Below, in pieces: positions 61,253 to 64,000 of a DNA stretch of 64,000 nt. The stretch lies in assembly GCA_031286695.1 (NCBI GenBank), contig JAITTY010000005.1:496001-560000 (forward strand), in the 5' to 3' direction. The position numbers were made by a program, and so were the translations under genes. The stretch comes from Sphingobacterium sp. (GTDB lineage Bacteria > Bacteroidota > Bacteroidia > Sphingobacteriales > Sphingobacteriaceae). The first letter of the stretch is position 1. Each line of letters opens with the position of its first letter. The notes below the pieces were generated by a model that was given only the letters and a program-made list of their open reading frames with translations, did no database searches and had not been told where the DNA came from.

Positions 61253-62065
61253 TTATTTAACTTTACTGGCAACAATAGAATAGACCATGGGAATTTTGTT
61301 TCCTAAATGAGCTATTCTGAATTTTTTAGATTCGAGTTCTGTCATATTTTTAAAAATTGGATAAGGGGAATAGTCAAATTCATTCAAGTCTTGAATGTTC
61401 AGCCCGTTATGAAGCAAAGCACCGACGACTTCGCTCATGCTATGATTCCAGGTAACGTAAGATTGTGTTATAGCTGCGCTTTTATCCGCATAAGTCCCTT
61501 CCTCGATTTCAACAATCGGAGCTACATTAAAATAATTATAGCCAATTTTATCAAAATTATCATCGAACATCCAGACAACTGGATGAAACTCAACAAAAAC
61601 AAATTTCCCTTTCGGTTTTAAAAATCGTGAAATTATTTTTGCCCATTTGTCTAAATCTGGTAACCAAGTGATCGTACCGTAACTTGTAAAGATTAGATCA
61701 AACGGTTCGTCAAGATGATTCTCTAGGGCATAGAGGTCACAACAGATAAACTGTACATCGGCATTCGTTTCTTCAGCAATTTTCCGTGCACTTTCGATCG
61801 CTTTATCCGACAGGTCAACACCGGTCACTTTTGCTCCAAGTCTGCTCAAAGAAATCGTATCCTGTCCAAAATGGCACTGTAAATGTAAAATCTTTTTTCC
61901 CCTGATATCACCAATTAACGCCAATTCAATTGGATTCAGTGAAGTCTCCCCTTTCAAAAATCCTGCTAAATTATAAAATTCTGATTTTAAATGCGTATCC
62001 GTTCGGTTATTCCACGAGTGTTTATTTATTGCAATGTAGTTCTCTTCTGGATTGAAATCGATCAT
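61253..62065 (-). CDS. class I SAM-dependent methyltransferase
   Basis: 270 residues. The SAM motif I is LHLQCHFGQDTISLSRLGAKVTGVDLS, in which the canonical GxGxG is replaced by QCHFGQD, as in a known subfamily of Bacteroidota methyltransferases. Motif II/III regions include VQFICCDLYAL and FDLIFTSYGTITWLPDLDKWAKIISRFLKPKGKFVFVEFHP. The methyl acceptor is unknown. No signal peptide. It is divergent from the AraC gene at 62264 and stands alone. Confidence 0.88.
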   Translation of the reverse strand: MIDFNPEENYIAINKHSWNNRTDTHLKSEFYNLAGFLKGETSLNPIELALIGDIRGKKILHLQCHFGQDTISLSRLGAKVTGVDLSDKAIESARKIAEETNADVQFICCDLYALENHLDEPFDLIFTSYGTITWLPDLDKWAKIISRFLKPKGKFVFVEFHPVVWMFDDNFDKIGYNYFNVAPIVEIEEGTYADKSAAITQSYVTWNHSMSEVVGALLHNGLNIQDLNEFDYSPYPIFKNMTELESKKFRIAHLGNKIPMVYSIVASKVK

Positions 62066-62263
62066 TTTTATTTTTTAATTACATGGTTAATTGCTAACTA
62101 AGTTACAACAAAAACCGTAATTCATTCGCATTCATAAAACCTTAATTTAATGGACTAGACAAAAAAATTATCACAAAGGTTCTCTATATTTAAATCGATT
62201 ATGAAATACCTGCAACTTGAAGAGAATTAAGTAAAAGCAAGGCCCAGTTACGCGAAGGAAAAA

Positions 62264-63088
62264 ATGACAATAAAAATCTATAAACCTGATAATGTACTCC
62301 TAAAAAGACATATCGAATGCTTTTATATACTTGAAAAAACCACAGAGGAACAACCTACAGTATATTTTACATTTCCTAGTATTTACACTATTGTTACCAT
62401 AAGCAAGCAAACCCAAACTGTGGTAACTGGAAATAAAATAATGACCAAACATTGTCCATCTAACAGAATAGAAACTAACCTCGTATGTAACTTTAATGAC
62501 CCCGTCCTCATCTGTTACGAAGGAAAAATAAATGAAATCACCACCTACTTTAAACCCCTTGGGATAAATGCTTTCATAACAAAGGACCTAAGATATTATA
62601 GCCATGGAACATTCCCCGATTTTAATCCATACATGGATTATAAAGATGCGATGAGCTACATTCTTTCGATAGATGACAATTGTGAAAGAATAAAGGCCTT
62701 AGAAGCTTATTGGCTCTCAAAATTAGGGGTATTTGAAAATTCTTTGCTAGAAAACGTGATTTCCGAAATGTTAAATAAAGCGAACCTAAATCAATCCATG
62801 GCAGAATTCTCATTAAAAACAGGGCGTTCAAGAATGACAATAAACAAGCATTTTGATCAGCATATCTGTAAAACACCCTCCCAATTCAAAAAAATAATCA
62901 GATTCCGCACAGCTATTCAAAGTCAACTGGACGACAGAAACAAAATTGGCCTTTCATATCATCTGGATTACTTCGACCAATCCCATATGATCAGAGATTT
63001 TAAAAAATTGACAGGTTTTACACCAAAAGTTTTCTTTTCCAAGATATCGCATCTTGAACGAGGCCAAATAAAATGGATTTTTATCTAG
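62264..63088 (+). CDS. AraC-family regulator with DUF6597-like N-terminus
   Basis: 274 residues. The N-terminal part (about 1-160) begins with a DUF6597-like segment (KPDNVLLKRHIECFYILEK, TVYFTFPSIYTIVTIS). The C-terminal AraC HTH (about 175-262) reads SLKTGRSRMTINKHFDQHICKTPSQFKKIIRFR and YHLDYFDQSHMIRDFKKLTGFTPKVFF. The divergent methyltransferase and the downstream serine hydrolase (75 bp away) are possible targets. The ligand is unknown. Confidence 0.9.
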   Translation: MTIKIYKPDNVLLKRHIECFYILEKTTEEQPTVYFTFPSIYTIVTISKQTQTVVTGNKIMTKHCPSNRIETNLVCNFNDPVLICYEGKINEITTYFKPLGINAFITKDLRYYSHGTFPDFNPYMDYKDAMSYILSIDDNCERIKALEAYWLSKLGVFENSLLENVISEMLNKANLNQSMAEFSLKTGRSRMTINKHFDQHICKTPSQFKKIIRFRTAIQSQLDDRNKIGLSYHLDYFDQSHMIRDFKKLTGFTPKVFFSKISHLERGQIKWIFI

Positions 63089-63163
63089 CCGCTTTACAAA
63101 AATACAATCATGCAAGCTCATTAAATAGTAACATTGCTTCACAATAACTTATACAATACTTTT

Positions 63164-64000
63164 ATGAAGCTATTAATTCTACTCATCCTGTGCCCTATTT
63201 TTCTATATGGACAAGAAAAAACATCAGCTAAACTTGCAAAATATATGCAAGCGCAGGTCGAAGTAAATAACTTTAGCGGAACCGTGCTCGTTATAAAAAA
63301 CAACACTATTTTGCTAAAGAAAGCCTATGGTCTCGCAGATTATGAATGGAATGTCAAAAATACAATAGAAACCAAATTCCAATTAGCATCGGTCACAAAA
63401 CAGTTCACAGCAGCGGCTATTCTCCAGTTGATAGACATCGGAAAGTTATCCCTAAATGATAAACTCAGTAAGTTTTTCCCCGATTATCCAAAAGGCGATA
63501 GTATCAGTATCCACATGTTGCTGTCACATACCTCAGGACTAGCCATGGGTTTCAAGGAAATCGCATTGAGCAGTATAAGCAGCGATTCTGCTTATACTGC
63601 AATCAAGAAAATTCCTTTCGAATTTTCACCGGGTACGAAAAGCTCCTACAGCAATATTGGTTATTATTTGTTAGCTAAAATTATTGAAAAGGTTTCAGGT
63701 GAGCGTTATGAAGCTTTCTTAAAGAAGAATATCTTTGATAAAGTGGGGATGAAGAATACGGGGGTTAGTAACAATGAATCCATCGTCGCAAAAAAAGCAA
63801 AAGTATATTGTCACAACGAGGAAGGGCTAATTCATAATCCTTATATCAACTGGAATATCAACTTGGGCCATGACGGTGTTTATTCAACTGTCGAGGATTT
63901 AGCCTTATGGGACAAAGCCCTCTACGGAACAACCGTCTTGTCTGCCGCAATGAAGAAAAAGATGTTCACCCCATATGGTTCCGAAAATTGGGGCTATGGA
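63164..64000 (+). CDS. class C beta-lactamase-like serine hydrolase (3' end outside window)
   Basis: 279 codons are visible, open to the window edge. The signal peptide (about 1-16, ending FLYGQ) predicts a periplasmic or lipoprotein-like enzyme. SxxK is Ser76-Val-Thr-Lys79 (LASVTKQ), and Tyr162-Ser-Asn164 (SSYSNIGYY) gives the second catalytic motif. The KTG-equivalent should lie beyond the window. Members of this group include esterases, D-aminopeptidases and penicillin-binding relatives, so antibiotic hydrolysis should not be assumed. It starts 75 bp after the AraC gene, in the same direction. Confidence 0.93.
   Translation, partial: MKLLILLILCPIFLYGQEKTSAKLAKYMQAQVEVNNFSGTVLVIKNNTILLKKAYGLADYEWNVKNTIETKFQLASVTKQFTAAAILQLIDIGKLSLNDKLSKFFPDYPKGDSISIHMLLSHTSGLAMGFKEIALSSISSDSAYTAIKKIPFEFSPGTKSSYSNIGYYLLAKIIEKVSGERYEAFLKKNIFDKVGMKNTGVSNNESIVAKKAKVYCHNEEGLIHNPYINWNINLGHDGVYSTVEDLALWDKALYGTTVLSAAMKKKMFTPYGSENWGYG

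Noticed and set aside
1..64000. CRISPR arrays, tRNA or rRNA genes, complete IS elements, phage genes
   Set aside because: Looked for repeat-spacer periodicity, cloverleaf-like sequences, transposase motifs and phage structural genes by eye and found none. A covariance-model or HMM run would be needed to exclude short or divergent ones.

Overview
The window looks like chromosomal DNA of a Bacteroidota, most likely Sphingobacterium or a close relative. The reasons are an ECF sigma/FecR/SusC/SusD locus with an STN-bearing SusC, DUF4369-TlpA lipoprotein-type thioredoxins, an outer-membrane-beta-barrel TonB receptor, a DUF3667 protein, a -7 element of the TAnnTTTG type before several genes, AT-rich non-coding DNA and weak Shine-Dalgarno sequences. 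The genus is inferred from gene content only. No rRNA, tRNA, CRISPR array, prophage or complete insertion sequence was seen.

Layout. 1-3.7 kb: the C-terminal part of an alpha/beta hydrolase, a SanA/YdcF-type protein, a small membrane protein and SelO. 3.8-13.5 kb: a minus-strand trans-envelope signalling and uptake locus reading ECF sigma, FecR, SusC, SusD, then two TlpA-like thiol-disulfide proteins. 13.6-16.7 kb: two small membrane proteins, a STAS-like protein and an SPFH protein. 17-23.6 kb: a TonB receptor, a secreted alpha/beta hydrolase, a secreted metzincin with an NPCBM domain and an alkyladenine DNA glycosylase. 23.7-27.5 kb: an SMI1/KNR4 protein, a membrane protein and a compact operon of four unrecognised membrane or exported proteins.

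27.8-36.4 kb: an SF2 helicase with a C-terminal membrane hairpin and a TTG start, an AlkD-like protein, a helix-hairpin-helix mini-gene without a clear start, an AraC regulator, an SDR oxidoreductase, a DLH-like hydrolase, a glutathione peroxidase and an SMP-30-like propeller. The SDR and the hydrolase carry an almost identical 26-bp element about 60 bp upstream, which I read as the site of the neighbouring AraC protein. 36.5-40.1 kb: a heterodimeric ABC exporter pair followed by a frameshifted AraC remnant. 40.5-44.7 kb: YtxH, a membrane protein, an AraC regulator and a GH63-like glycosidase.

45.2-52.7 kb: an RND tripartite efflux operon (adaptor, permease, outer membrane factor) that continues into two unrecognised small ORFs and ends at a strong terminator, with an AraC gene upstream. 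53.4-57 kb: a lipoprotein with membrane segments, a MarR/GIY-YIG/DUF1330 operon with a near-perfect operator at its promoter, and a DUF3667 protein. 57.1-59.8 kb: a MoxR-like AAA plus VWA pair. 59.8-64 kb: a repeat-bearing intergenic region, a DUF1801-like protein, a decayed cyclase gene, a methyltransferase, an AraC regulator and the 5' part of a class C serine hydrolase.

No single obviously new system stands out. The best candidates for something undescribed are the shared AraC-type element at the SDR and hydrolase, the two small ORFs locked into the RND operon, the membrane-anchored helicase, and the four-gene membrane/lipoprotein operon.
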